NCBI GenBank assembly: GCA_029248525.1
Contig: JAQWJE010000039.1
Span: 1 to 64,000, forward strand
From: Candidatus Binatia bacterium
Lineage (GTDB): Bacteria > Desulfobacterota > Binatia > UBA12015
Length of the DNA: 64,000 bases
Reading direction: 5' to 3'
In this document: positions 54,223 to 62,352 of the stretch, piece by piece
How positions within the stretch are numbered: position 1 is the stretch's first letter
How the letters are laid out: every line of letters begins with the position of its first letter
Notes under the pieces: model-generated
The model's database searches: none
Told to the model about the DNA's origin: nothing
What the model saw: only the letters and a program-made list of their open reading frames with translations
Program-made: the position numbers and the translations under genes

Positions 54223-55586
54223 GGCATGCCTCCCGCACTCTGACTCGTCTTTTGGCGACGGTCGAGTTCTCGCAGGAGGGCGTCGCGAACGACTCCGGGA
54301 TCGTTTGCCAGTTCGAGGGGCTGATTCGCCCAACGCCCATCGATATCGGACAGTTTCCCGGCGTGGTAGTCGGCTTTCTGGTCCGCGAATTTCAAGCCGT
54401 GGGCGGTCGAGATCACGACCACGCGCTGGTCTTTGGTGATCTCTCCCTTTTGGGCGAGCTTGAGAAGGGCTGCGAGTGCCACACCGGTATGGGGACAATT
54501 GAACATCCCCGTCCGATCGGCCCACGCAGCCGTATTGGCGAGTTCTTCCTCGTTGGCCTGTTCGACAATCCCGTCGAAATCGCGGAGTGCGCGGACGGCT
54601 TTGCGGTAGCTCACGGGGTTGCCGATACGAATGGCGCTCGCGAGGGTTTCCTTGGCTTCCACCGGTTCGAGTTCCCCGAGCCCGTTGAGGTAGGCACGGT
54701 AGAGAGGGTTCGCTGCCTCGGCCTGTGCAACTACGATGCGCGGCCTTTTGTCGATCATGCCAAGTTTTTCCATCAGGAGAAGGCCTTTGCCGAGTGCGCT
54801 GACATTGCCCAGGTTTCCTCCCGGAATGATGATCCAATCCGGCACTTCCCAATTGAACTGCTGGACGATTTCCATGCCGACAGTCTTCTGGCCTTCGACC
54901 CGAAGGGAGTTCATCGAGTTGGCGAGGTAGATCTCTTCGCGGGAGGTCAGTTCCTGCACTGTCCGCATGCATCCGTCGAAGTCGGTGTCGAGCGCGAGCA
55001 CCACGGCTCCGTTCGCAATAGGCTGCACAAGCTGTGCAAGCGAGACCTTGTTGCGCGGTAAAAGAACCACGGAAGGGATGTCGGCCGCAGCGCAGTAGGC
55101 GGCGAGAGCAGCCGAGGTATCTCCGGTCGAGGCGCAAGCCACCGCAGGGATGTTGAGTCCACGTTCGCGCATTTCCTTCACGACGCTGACGAGCACGGTC
55201 ATTCCCAGATCCTTGAACGACCCTGTATGCGAGTTGCCGCATTGCTTGACCCAGAGGTCCGGAATACCGATCTCTGCCCCGAAGCGCTCGGCCCAGAAGA
55301 GGTTCGAGCCGCCTTCGTACATGCTCACCACATTGTCATCGGAGATCTGCGGAAGGACCATTTCCTTTCGGGACCAGACGCCGGAACCGTAGGGCCATTG
55401 CGTTGAGCGAAGCCGGTGATCAAAGGTTTTTTTCCAGGTATCCGGGGATTGGCGTGCCAGAACGTTCTCGTCATGCACGACCTCCAGAAGTTCTCCGCAC
55501 TCGCGACAACGGTATACGACTTCGAATACATCATAGGTGGCCCCACATTCGGGCGCGATACATTGGAACCAGCAACGGTGCTTCAT
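54219..55586 (-). CDS. thrC: Threonine synthase
   Basis: A 455-residue PLP enzyme converting O-phosphohomoserine to threonine. The N-terminus has a zinc-ribbon-like region ([23 protein letters not shown]), as in many threonine synthases of the larger group. PLP Lys is in [13 protein letters not shown], and phosphate-binding [13 protein letters not shown] follows. ATG 55586 is taken as start; ATG 55604 in the same frame adds six residues and neither has a strong ribosome binding site. It precedes the cystathionine synthase in a coupled pair. Confidence 0.93.
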   Translation of the reverse strand: MKHRCWFQCIAPECGATYDVFEVVYRCRECGELLEVVHDENVLARQSPDTWKKTFDHRLRSTQWPYGSGVWSRKEMVLPQISDDNVVSMYEGGSNLFWAERFGAEIGIPDLWVKQCGNSHTGSFKDLGMTVLVSVVKEMRERGLNIPAVACASTGDTSAALAAYCAAADIPSVVLLPRNKVSLAQLVQPIANGAVVLALDTDFDGCMRTVQELTSREEIYLANSMNSLRVEGQKTVGMEIVQQFNWEVPDWIIIPGGNLGNVSALGKGLLLMEKLGMIDKRPRIVVAQAEAANPLYRAYLNGLGELEPVEAKETLASAIRIGNPVSYRKAVRALRDFDGIVEQANEEELANTAAWADRTGMFNCPHTGVALAALLKLAQKGEITKDQRVVVISTAHGLKFADQKADYHAGKLSDIDGRWANQPLELANDPGVVRDALLRELDRRQKTSQSAGGMP

Positions 55587-55670
55587 GGACGAGGACTCTA
55601 GCATTCTGGCGGGGCCGATAAAGGATCGAATTTTCTACGGTTTTGGAGAGTTTCGCCAGATTGAGCGTGC

Positions 55671-56309
55671 TCATGGGGCCGGCTGAGGTTGCGCCCGGAG
55701 GGCGGAGCCCAGTTCGGCAGAGCTTCCGATCGTGGCCAGCAAGGGGAGTACATTGCGAATCGACCACTCATGCCATTCGTGGGGAAAGGACGCACAGCAA
55801 TCCTCGGCGACCCAGCATTCGAGGCCGCGATTCAGGGACGCTCGCACCAAACCTTCGACGGCCAGGGTCGTGGAGATTCCGGTCAGAATGAGCTGGTCGC
55901 GCTTCAGTCGAGACAGCAGAGGGTAGAGAGGCGTTCCGTGCGAGCCATCCACCGAGAGTGTGCGCTCGAGGACGAAGTCATCGGGGCCGGGCTGGACGGT
56001 TACGTGCGTTTCGGCGCCCCAGGTGCCGGCGACCAGAGTCGGGCCGCGCTTCTCGGCTATCTGATAGATCCGTGCGCGAGGGCGGGGGACCCCAGGTCGA
56101 TTCGCGACGTTGATATAAAAAACCGGCACTTCCAATTCCCTCGCTGTGGCGAGTAATTCTGCCACTTTGGGCAGAATGCCCCGCCTTTGGATCTGGGCGG
56201 CGAGGGCACCCCCCAAACCCTTTTGCTCGGCCTGCGATTCATGCACCATATCGTTCTGCAGTTCGACGACGAGGACAGCACAACGAGAGGGGTCGGGGAG
56301 TATATCCAT
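55671..56309 (-). CDS. Isochorismatase-fold protein lacking the catalytic triad
   Basis: A 212-residue protein with the cysteine-hydrolase fold: VLVVELQNDM near residue 16, VPVFYINVANRPG, FVLERTLSVDGSHGT near 116 and LILTGISTTLAVEGLVRASLNRGLECWVAEDCCAS near 150. By alignment the catalytic Asp is Glu16, the Lys is Arg116 and the nucleophile Cys is Ala150, so the whole D-K-C triad is substituted. It is probably a binding or regulatory protein rather than a hydrolase. ATG 56309 is preferred; TTG 56324 is in frame. It diverges from the PBP1B gene. Confidence 0.8.
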   Translation of the reverse strand: MDILPDPSRCAVLVVELQNDMVHESQAEQKGLGGALAAQIQRRGILPKVAELLATARELEVPVFYINVANRPGVPRPRARIYQIAEKRGPTLVAGTWGAETHVTVQPGPDDFVLERTLSVDGSHGTPLYPLLSRLKRDQLILTGISTTLAVEGLVRASLNRGLECWVAEDCCASFPHEWHEWSIRNVLPLLATIGSSAELGSALRAQPQPAP

Positions 56310-56431
56310 GCTCGAGAATCGCAAGTCGAGCCGTCGCTGTCGAGCGGGTGCTCGGGTGTCGTCGATAAACCTGCGCTATGCCCGTCGCACCAGCGTTCGC
56401 AGAGTTTGTTCCGGCCACGTAAAAGGATGAT

Positions 56432-58555
56432 GTGTTCGGGTGGTTCAGGAAAAGGCGACGAAGCCTGCTCGTTTGGTTGGTAGTGCTTTTCGTCGGTGGC
56501 GCAGGTTATCTGGACTTCCGTGTCCGACGTGGCTTTGCGGAAGGCGCCTGGTCTGGACGGGTCCAGTTCTGGGCCGCCCCGGTGGTTCTGCAGTCGGGCG
56601 CCTCTCTCCGCGTCCGAGGCCTTCTGAAGCTGCTGCGGGAGCATGGCTACGTCGAGGCGGAATCTTCTGAACTAAGACCTGGAGAATTCCGCGGGGACCG
56701 AGAGTTTTTCGATGTGTTTTTGCGAGCACGTCCGCAGGCGGGTCGATTTGCGGACCGACCGGCTCAGCTTCTTCGGTTGGTCTTCCGCGGCGATCTTCTG
56801 CGGCTGATTCGAGATGTCGGGACAGGCGCTCGCCTTGAGCAAGTCGCTCTTTCGCCACTGCCGGTGGAGGGGGTTTTTTCGGGCCATTGGGCGCCGCGAG
56901 AGGTTCTCCCTCTGCAGGATGTGCCGCCTGTGGTCGTGGATGCGCTTCTGGCAGCCGAAGACGCTCACTTTCTGGATCATCCCGGAGTGAACCTGAAGTC
57001 CATGCTGCGAGCGATGAAGGTGAACTGGGAAGCCGGCCGGATTCGGCAGGGTGGCAGCACGCTCACGCAGCAATTCGTCAAAAATCATTATCTGACGCAG
57101 GACCGTACCTTCAGCCGCAAGCTGCTGGAAATTCCGATGGCGCTGCTTCTCGAGTGGCGGTTCTCCAAGGAGGAGATTCTCGAGGCCTACCTCGGTACTG
57201 TTTATCTGGGACACGATCGGCTGGTGGGGGTTCATGGTCTCGCGGAGGGGGCCCGCGTCTTCCTCGGGAAACCCCTCTCGAAAGCCACGGCGGCCGACGG
57301 GGCCCTGTTGGCGGGACTGATTCGTGCGCCGAATATTTATTCCCCGTTGCGTCGCCCGGCACGAGCGTTGCGTCGACGGAACCAGGTCCTTGCAGAGATG
57401 CGCGACCTGGGTTGGCTGGACGACCGCGACTATCTGTCTGCGATACAGACACCCCTGCCAGAGCCATTTCGGCGGGGCCCCTCGCCGCAAGCTTTCTTCA
57501 TGCAGGATGTTTTACGCGAAATGGAGTCTGTGGGCTGGTCGCTGTCAATCCTGGGGACGGGTAGCGAAGTTTTCACGACCATGGATGCATCGCTGCAGAG
57601 AATCGCTGCCAGCGAAGTGTCCCGGTTCGTTGCGGATCGGCCGGGCCTCGAAGCCGAAGTGGTCGCGATGGACGCGGAAACCGGGGCGCTGCGTGCTCTG
57701 CTGGGCGGCAGTGATTTCCTGAACAGTCAGCTGGATCGAAGTGAACGCGGGCACTCCCCGGCCGGTTCTATCTTCAAGCCTTTCCTGCTTCTGGCGGCTT
57801 TCACCCTTCGCCCGGCAGAGCTGACGCCCGAGTCGCTCTTTCTCGACAGGCGCCTGCTGGTCGAAGTCGACGGCGTCGTCTGGGAGCCGACGAATTCGGA
57901 TGGTGAGTTCCGTGGCCCGGTGACTTTGCGGGAGGCCCTCTCTCGATCGCTGAATGTACCGATGGTGCGTCTCGCGCAAGAGTTGGGGATCGAGACTGTC
58001 GCGGAATTTGCAGATCGCTTACCTTTGTCCGACGCGCCCTTGCCTCGGGTGCCGGCCCTGGCCTTGGGGTCTTTTCCGGCATCGTTGCGAGATATTACGC
58101 GAAGCTACGCGATCTTCCCGAATCAGGGCCGTGCACCGGAGCCGCATTCGCTGCTTGGCATCAAGGCCCCGTCGGGAGCGGTCGTCTATGCGGCGAAGCC
58201 GGGGACCGAGGAAATGGCGGACGCTGCAGCGGTGGCCGAAGTGCATGATCTACTGGTGGATGTCGCGGATGAAGGCACGGCACGGGCGATCAGCGCGATG
58301 GAGGTGGCCTCGGATGTGGCCGGGAAAACGGGCACCTCGAATGAGTCGAGGGTTGTCTGGTTTGTGGGGTACACACCCGAGCTTTTGATGGGAATCCGAC
58401 TGGCATACGATGATGGACGGCCGCTCGGGGCCGATGCGGCTCGTCTGGCGGTGCCGCTCTGGAGCCGGATCATGAAGCGCGCGGAGGAAGGTTGGGCCTC
58501 CCACGAGAAGCGCTTCTCCCGGGCTCGCATTTCTTCTCGCCAGTCGGCACAATAG
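56432..58555 (+). CDS. mrcB: PBP1B-type bifunctional peptidoglycan glycosyltransferase/transpeptidase
   Basis: A 707-residue class A penicillin-binding protein: a cytosolic basic start, one membrane helix (about residues 13-28), then a UB2H-like domain (APVVLQSGASLRVRGLL). The GT51 glycosyltransferase domain follows, with catalytic Glu in AAEDAHFLDHPG (about 178) and GGSTLTQQFVKN. The transpeptidase domain has SxxK in SPAGSIFKPF (about 445), SLN, and KTGTSN (about 632). It polymerises and crosslinks lipid II in the periplasm. UB2H is the site where LpoB activates E. coli PBP1B, and CpoB at 25.2 kb may also interact. GTG start with AAAGGA upstream. Confidence 0.94.
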   Translation: MFGWFRKRRRSLLVWLVVLFVGGAGYLDFRVRRGFAEGAWSGRVQFWAAPVVLQSGASLRVRGLLKLLREHGYVEAESSELRPGEFRGDREFFDVFLRARPQAGRFADRPAQLLRLVFRGDLLRLIRDVGTGARLEQVALSPLPVEGVFSGHWAPREVLPLQDVPPVVVDALLAAEDAHFLDHPGVNLKSMLRAMKVNWEAGRIRQGGSTLTQQFVKNHYLTQDRTFSRKLLEIPMALLLEWRFSKEEILEAYLGTVYLGHDRLVGVHGLAEGARVFLGKPLSKATAADGALLAGLIRAPNIYSPLRRPARALRRRNQVLAEMRDLGWLDDRDYLSAIQTPLPEPFRRGPSPQAFFMQDVLREMESVGWSLSILGTGSEVFTTMDASLQRIAASEVSRFVADRPGLEAEVVAMDAETGALRALLGGSDFLNSQLDRSERGHSPAGSIFKPFLLLAAFTLRPAELTPESLFLDRRLLVEVDGVVWEPTNSDGEFRGPVTLREALSRSLNVPMVRLAQELGIETVAEFADRLPLSDAPLPRVPALALGSFPASLRDITRSYAIFPNQGRAPEPHSLLGIKAPSGAVVYAAKPGTEEMADAAAVAEVHDLLVDVADEGTARAISAMEVASDVAGKTGTSNESRVVWFVGYTPELLMGIRLAYDDGRPLGADAARLAVPLWSRIMKRAEEGWASHEKRFSRARISSRQSAQ

Positions 58556-58559
58556 CGCT

Positions 58560-59372
58560 GTGGCGGGAGGGGATGAATTGGAGCCGTCCGGCTTTGCCGG
58601 TTGGGCATCGCGCGTGGGCGCACGTGCGACAGAGCTGGTCGAGTTTGTCGGCAGCCTCCTGCATTTCCTGGGTGAAGCCGCGCGTGCTGCTCGCCGAGGA
58701 GTCCCGGGCTCCGTCCTGATTGGCCAAGTGTATGAGGTCGGCGCGCGTTCTTTGCCATTGACGGCGGTTGCGGCCTTCGCGATGGGCGTGGTGATGGCGA
58801 TCCAGACGATGGTTCTCTTGAAGAAATTCGGGGTGGTTCAATATGCCGCCGTCGGAGTTGGCCTTGGGTTGACCCGTGAGTTGGCGCCGGTGGTGACCGC
58901 CTTGATGGTGGCGGGTCGGGCTGGGTCCGGGATCAGCGCAGAGTTGGGCAGCATGCAGGTCACCCGCCAGATCGACGCTTTGCGGGTGCTTGCCGTGGAC
59001 CCCTACCGCTATCTTGCGGCGACTCGAATTCTCGCCTGTCTGATCGCGGTGCCCCTGCTTACGGCACTCTCCGATTTCATCGGGATCTTCGGTGGCCTGG
59101 TCGTGACGACAACGCTCGGTGGTGTTCCGGTACCAGCGTATATCGATACGACTCTTTACTACGTCACGGTCGGCGATGTCCTGTCCGGAATCGGAAAATC
59201 CGCGATTTTCGGTCTGATCATCGGCACGGTCGCGGCTCATTACGGATTCCAGACATCCGGGGGGACGACGGGTGTGGGGCGGGCGACTACGGCCACCGTC
59301 GTCGTTTCCTCCTTGATGATCTTTGTCAGCGACGTCGTGCTTACACAGATTCTGATGACCTTGGGTTTCTGA
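58560..59372 (+). CDS. mlaE: MlaE-family ABC permease
   Basis: A 270-residue membrane protein with five or six helices and the MlaE blocks FAMGVVMAIQ, GLGLTRELAPVVTALMVAGRAGSGISAELGSM, VTRQIDALRVLAVDP and ALSDFIGIFGG. It is the permease of an MCE-type phospholipid transporter moving lipids between the inner and outer membranes. GTG 58560 lies 4 bases after the PBP1B stop; it overlaps mlaF by one base (TGATG). Confidence 0.95.
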   Translation: MAGGDELEPSGFAGWASRVGARATELVEFVGSLLHFLGEAARAARRGVPGSVLIGQVYEVGARSLPLTAVAAFAMGVVMAIQTMVLLKKFGVVQYAAVGVGLGLTRELAPVVTALMVAGRAGSGISAELGSMQVTRQIDALRVLAVDPYRYLAATRILACLIAVPLLTALSDFIGIFGGLVVTTTLGGVPVPAYIDTTLYYVTVGDVLSGIGKSAIFGLIIGTVAAHYGFQTSGGTTGVGRATTATVVVSSLMIFVSDVVLTQILMTLGF

Positions 59373-60109
59373 TGAGCATGGATTACGCGATCGAATTTGA
59401 AGGAGTGTTCAAGGGGTTTACCGATCGGCAGGTTCTGCGGGGCATCGATCTTCAGGTGCCGCGCGGGGAGACCATGGTGATTTTGGGCTCGAGTGGGTCG
59501 GGAAAGTCGGTCTTGGTCAGTACGGTTGTCGGATTACTACGTCCCGACCAAGGTCGAGTTTTGGTGAGCGGCGAGAATGTGGCGGAATTTGCGTCGGAGG
59601 ATCAGTGGCGGAAGGTCTGGCTGAAAACGGGTTTTCTCTTTCAGGGTGCGGCACTTTTCGATTCCATGACCGTGGGCGAGAATATTGCCTTTCCACTGCG
59701 GCAGCACACGGCACTCTCCGAAGCGGCGATCGTGGACCGGGTAATGGAAGTCCTGAGCTGGATCGAATTGGACGGAGCCTTCGACAAGATGCCCAGCGAG
59801 CTTTCCGGCGGTATGCAGAAACGAGTCGGCCTGGGCCGGACAATTGTCCTGGAGCCGGAAATTGTGATCTATGACGAGCCGACAACAGGGCTGGACCCTT
59901 TGACTTCCGACACGATCAGCAGCCTGATCTTGCGCCTGAAATCGGAGCGTGCGGTGACCTCGATTGTTGTCACGCACGATGTTCGATGCGCATTTCAGGT
60001 CGCCGACCGGGCGGCGATGATCGACGAGGGCGTGATTCTGGCGGAGGGGACTCTGGAAGAGATTCGAAACTCATCGGTTCCGAAATTGCGTTCTTTCCTC
60101 TACGGTTGA
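59372..60109 (+). CDS. mlaF: MlaF-family ABC ATPase
   Basis: A 245-residue ATPase with Walker A LGSSGSGKSVL, Q-loop VWLKTGFLFQGAALFD, signature LSGGMQKRVGLGRT, Walker B EIVIYDEPTTGLDP and switch His VVTHDVRCAF. It powers the MlaE permease. An MlaB partner is not encoded next to it. Confidence 0.95.
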   Translation: MSMDYAIEFEGVFKGFTDRQVLRGIDLQVPRGETMVILGSSGSGKSVLVSTVVGLLRPDQGRVLVSGENVAEFASEDQWRKVWLKTGFLFQGAALFDSMTVGENIAFPLRQHTALSEAAIVDRVMEVLSWIELDGAFDKMPSELSGGMQKRVGLGRTIVLEPEIVIYDEPTTGLDPLTSDTISSLILRLKSERAVTSIVVTHDVRCAFQVADRAAMIDEGVILAEGTLEEIRNSSVPKLRSFLYG

Positions 60110-60119
60110 GACAGGAATT

Positions 60120-61175
60120 ATGGCCAAAGTTCAGCAACGTAAAAGAGATATTGTGGTCGGCTTGTTCGTTCTGGCAGCCTTGAGCGCAGGCGTGTTTCTG
60201 ATCGCGGTGCTGGGGTCCGAGCAGGGGATCTTCCGCCCGCGCTTCGAGTTGCGAGCAACCTTTGTGAACGTCAATGGATTGCGGGCCGGCGCCCCGGTTT
60301 TTGTTGCCGGTCTCAACGTGGGTTCCGTGCGCACGATCCGCTTCGCGGACCCTCTCTCGGATGCGGTGGAAATCGAGGGTTCCGCCGCCTCCCTCGTGGA
60401 AGTTCTGTTGGACGTTGATGCCCGCTATGCGACCCAGATCCGCGCGGATTCGGTAGCGAGCGTCGGTTCCGTCGGTTTGTTGGGGGACAAGTCGATCGAG
60501 ATTACCGTCGGTAGTCTGGACGCGCCGGAATTGGTTGACGGTGGAGCGCTGACCACCGAGGAGCCGATTGGTCTGACCGATATGCTGGACCAGGTGCAGC
60601 CGATGGCCGAGAACCTCGATCAGATTCTCGGCGACCTTGCGGTCGTGACGGGGAGCTTGTCGACACCGGAGTCGCCGCTGATGCAGGCAATCGAGAGTCT
60701 GAGCAGTGTGCTGGCGAAGGTCGATTCGGGGCAAGGGACTGCTGGTGCGATTCTGAATTCCGAGGAGATGGCCGGGAAGATCTCCACGATTCTCGACGAG
60801 GCAAGTTCTCTTCTTCTCGAGAGCACTCAGGCCATGGAAGAGGTCCGTTTGGCCGCAGAAGAACTCCCCGCGACAATGGCATCCGTTCGCGCGGTTTCTG
60901 CCGATGTGGAAGCCCTGGCCACTGCGTTGCGCGAGGGGGCCGGTCGCGTGCCGGAGTTCAGTGCGAATCTGGCGGAAGCTGCGGTAAATATTCGTGACGC
61001 TTCAGAATCGCTCCCGTCGATTGCTGCCACCGCCAATGTGGGTGTGCGGCAGGCGAACGAAGTGGTGAATGCTGCCAGTCGAACCATTTTCCTGCGTGGG
61101 CAAATGAATCAGGAGGTTGTGCGCTCGCCACAGGTCGTCGGCGAGAGTTTCCCGCTGCCCGAGGAAACTCGATGA
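60120..61175 (+). CDS. mlaD: MCE-domain (MlaD-like) substrate-binding protein
   Basis: A 351-residue protein with an N-terminal membrane helix (about residues 11-33) and an MCE domain (FELRATFVNVNGLRAGAPVFVAGLNVGSVRTI... LGDKSIEITVGS). A long C-terminal helical region of about 190 residues rich in Ala, Glu and Ser follows, much longer than E. coli MlaD. That extension may reach further into the periplasm, as in the PqiB/YebT type. It overlaps the TPR lipoprotein gene by 4 bases. Confidence 0.93.
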   Translation: MAKVQQRKRDIVVGLFVLAALSAGVFLIAVLGSEQGIFRPRFELRATFVNVNGLRAGAPVFVAGLNVGSVRTIRFADPLSDAVEIEGSAASLVEVLLDVDARYATQIRADSVASVGSVGLLGDKSIEITVGSLDAPELVDGGALTTEEPIGLTDMLDQVQPMAENLDQILGDLAVVTGSLSTPESPLMQAIESLSSVLAKVDSGQGTAGAILNSEEMAGKISTILDEASSLLLESTQAMEEVRLAAEELPATMASVRAVSADVEALATALREGAGRVPEFSANLAEAAVNIRDASESLPSIAATANVGVRQANEVVNAASRTIFLRGQMNQEVVRSPQVVGESFPLPEETR

Positions 61176-62077
61176 AAAACTCGAATGTTCAGATTCTTGT
61201 TTTTCTCGCCTTCTTGTCGGGTTGTACGACGGTGAGATCGTCCAACCTTTCGAGTTTGCATCGACAGGCCCGGACGCTCGAGCAGTCGAGCTTCGAGGCC
61301 TCCCGAACGGGCGCCTTGCCCCGTGCGATTGGCTTGGAAGAACAGGCGCTTGATCTCTACCGCCGAGGCGATTCGACGGCGGAGATAATTGCTTCACTCA
61401 ACCGTCTGGGAAGTCTCCGTCTGCAACAGGGCGAGCTGACCTCGTCGCTGCGGGATTTCACGGAGGCCTATGAGCTTTCGGATGTTCTCGGCAATGGAGC
61501 CGGTCGTGCGGCCGCCGCGAACAACCTGGGCTCTCTGGCCCGACTGGCCGGCGATCCGAATTTGGCGGAACGTCGCTTTGGCGAGGCCATCGATACTCCG
61601 GGCGCAACGCCGGAAACCCGCGCGAGCGGTTTTAATAATCGCGCCTTGTTGCGGTTCGGTGCTGGTGATCCTGCGGCTGCAAGGCAAGATCTCGCGCGGG
61701 CATTGGCGGTCGATCGCGCTGCGAACAACCGCGCCGGAGAGGCGCTTCGGTTGCGGAATCTTGCCGCTATCGATTTGCACGAAGGTAAACTGGACGCTGC
61801 GATCCGAGGTCTCTCGTCAGCCCATGCGATCGATGTGCAGCGGGGAGATCCATCAGCGATTGCACGTGACCTGGAGGCATTGGCCGTTGCGCGCTGGGCG
61901 GAAGGCGATGCCCCGCGCCTCGCTTTGAGTGAACGCCGTCGTGCCTACAACATCGACCGATTGCAGGGCGCGGCCGACGCCGCGAACCGACAGCGTCTGG
62001 CGATTGAGAGCTGGTGCAAGGAAGGGTCATTCACGCCCCGGCCGCTGGATTGTGTTTTCCCGGCAGAGGGTCCCTGA
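61172..62077 (+). CDS. TPR-repeat lipoprotein of the mla operon
   Basis: A 301-residue lipoprotein with lipobox FLSGC (Cys18) followed by about six TPR-like helical pairs (IIASLNRLGSLRLQQGELTSSLRDFTEAY-type, RAAAANNLGSLARLAGDPNLAERRF, GFNNRALLRFGAGDPAAARQDL, LRNLAAIDLHEGKLDAAIRGL). A C-terminal Cys pair (WCKEG, LDCVF) may be disulfide-linked. It replaces MlaC or the PqiC/ABC-auxiliary lipoprotein at this place in the operon and probably supports the transporter at the outer membrane; that is inference. Confidence 0.85.
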   Translation: MKNSNVQILVFLAFLSGCTTVRSSNLSSLHRQARTLEQSSFEASRTGALPRAIGLEEQALDLYRRGDSTAEIIASLNRLGSLRLQQGELTSSLRDFTEAYELSDVLGNGAGRAAAANNLGSLARLAGDPNLAERRFGEAIDTPGATPETRASGFNNRALLRFGAGDPAAARQDLARALAVDRAANNRAGEALRLRNLAAIDLHEGKLDAAIRGLSSAHAIDVQRGDPSAIARDLEALAVARWAEGDAPRLALSERRRAYNIDRLQGAADAANRQRLAIESWCKEGSFTPRPLDCVFPAEGP

Positions 62078-62134
62078 GTTGCGAGGCTTCTTCGGTAATC
62101 GCGCGTCGGATAGGCCCCGACCAGGGGACAGCGA

Positions 62135-62347
62135 TTGATTTCTTCAATCAAGATTTTCCTGGCTCGTTTCGGTGAAGTCATGGGACGGTTGGTGCTGGGC
62201 GTTGTCTATTTCGGCCTGCTAGGCCCGGTCGCACTATTCGTCCGGCTCTTCTCGGACCCGCTCCGGCGGCGTCGGCCAAAGGATTCTGCGTTTTTGCCTC
62301 GCGAGTCGATCCATGAGCTGCCGCGGGATGCCGGTCGGCAGGGCTGA
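62135..62347 (+). CDS. SxtJ-like small membrane protein (C-terminal half only)
   Basis: A 70-residue protein with one long membrane segment (LVLGVVYFGLLGPVALFVRLFSDPLRRRRP). This matches the C-terminal half of SxtJ proteins, which lie beside carbamoyltransferases and DUF5989 proteins in polyketide and saxitoxin-type clusters. It starts at TTG 62135 after AGGGGA; ATG 62180 has no usable site. The N-terminal half of a full-length SxtJ (about 130 residues) is missing. It is followed by the SGNH hydrolase 5 bases later. Confidence 0.6.
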   Translation: MISSIKIFLARFGEVMGRLVLGVVYFGLLGPVALFVRLFSDPLRRRRPKDSAFLPRESIHELPRDAGRQG

Positions 62348-62352
62348 GCCGG

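Noticed and set aside
54223-55242. N-terminal extension of the cystathionine synthase frame (738 codons in total)
   Set aside because: The extension is out of frame inside thrC, Arg/Gly-rich and unlike any domain. The internal ATG 54222 gives a standard-length enzyme.
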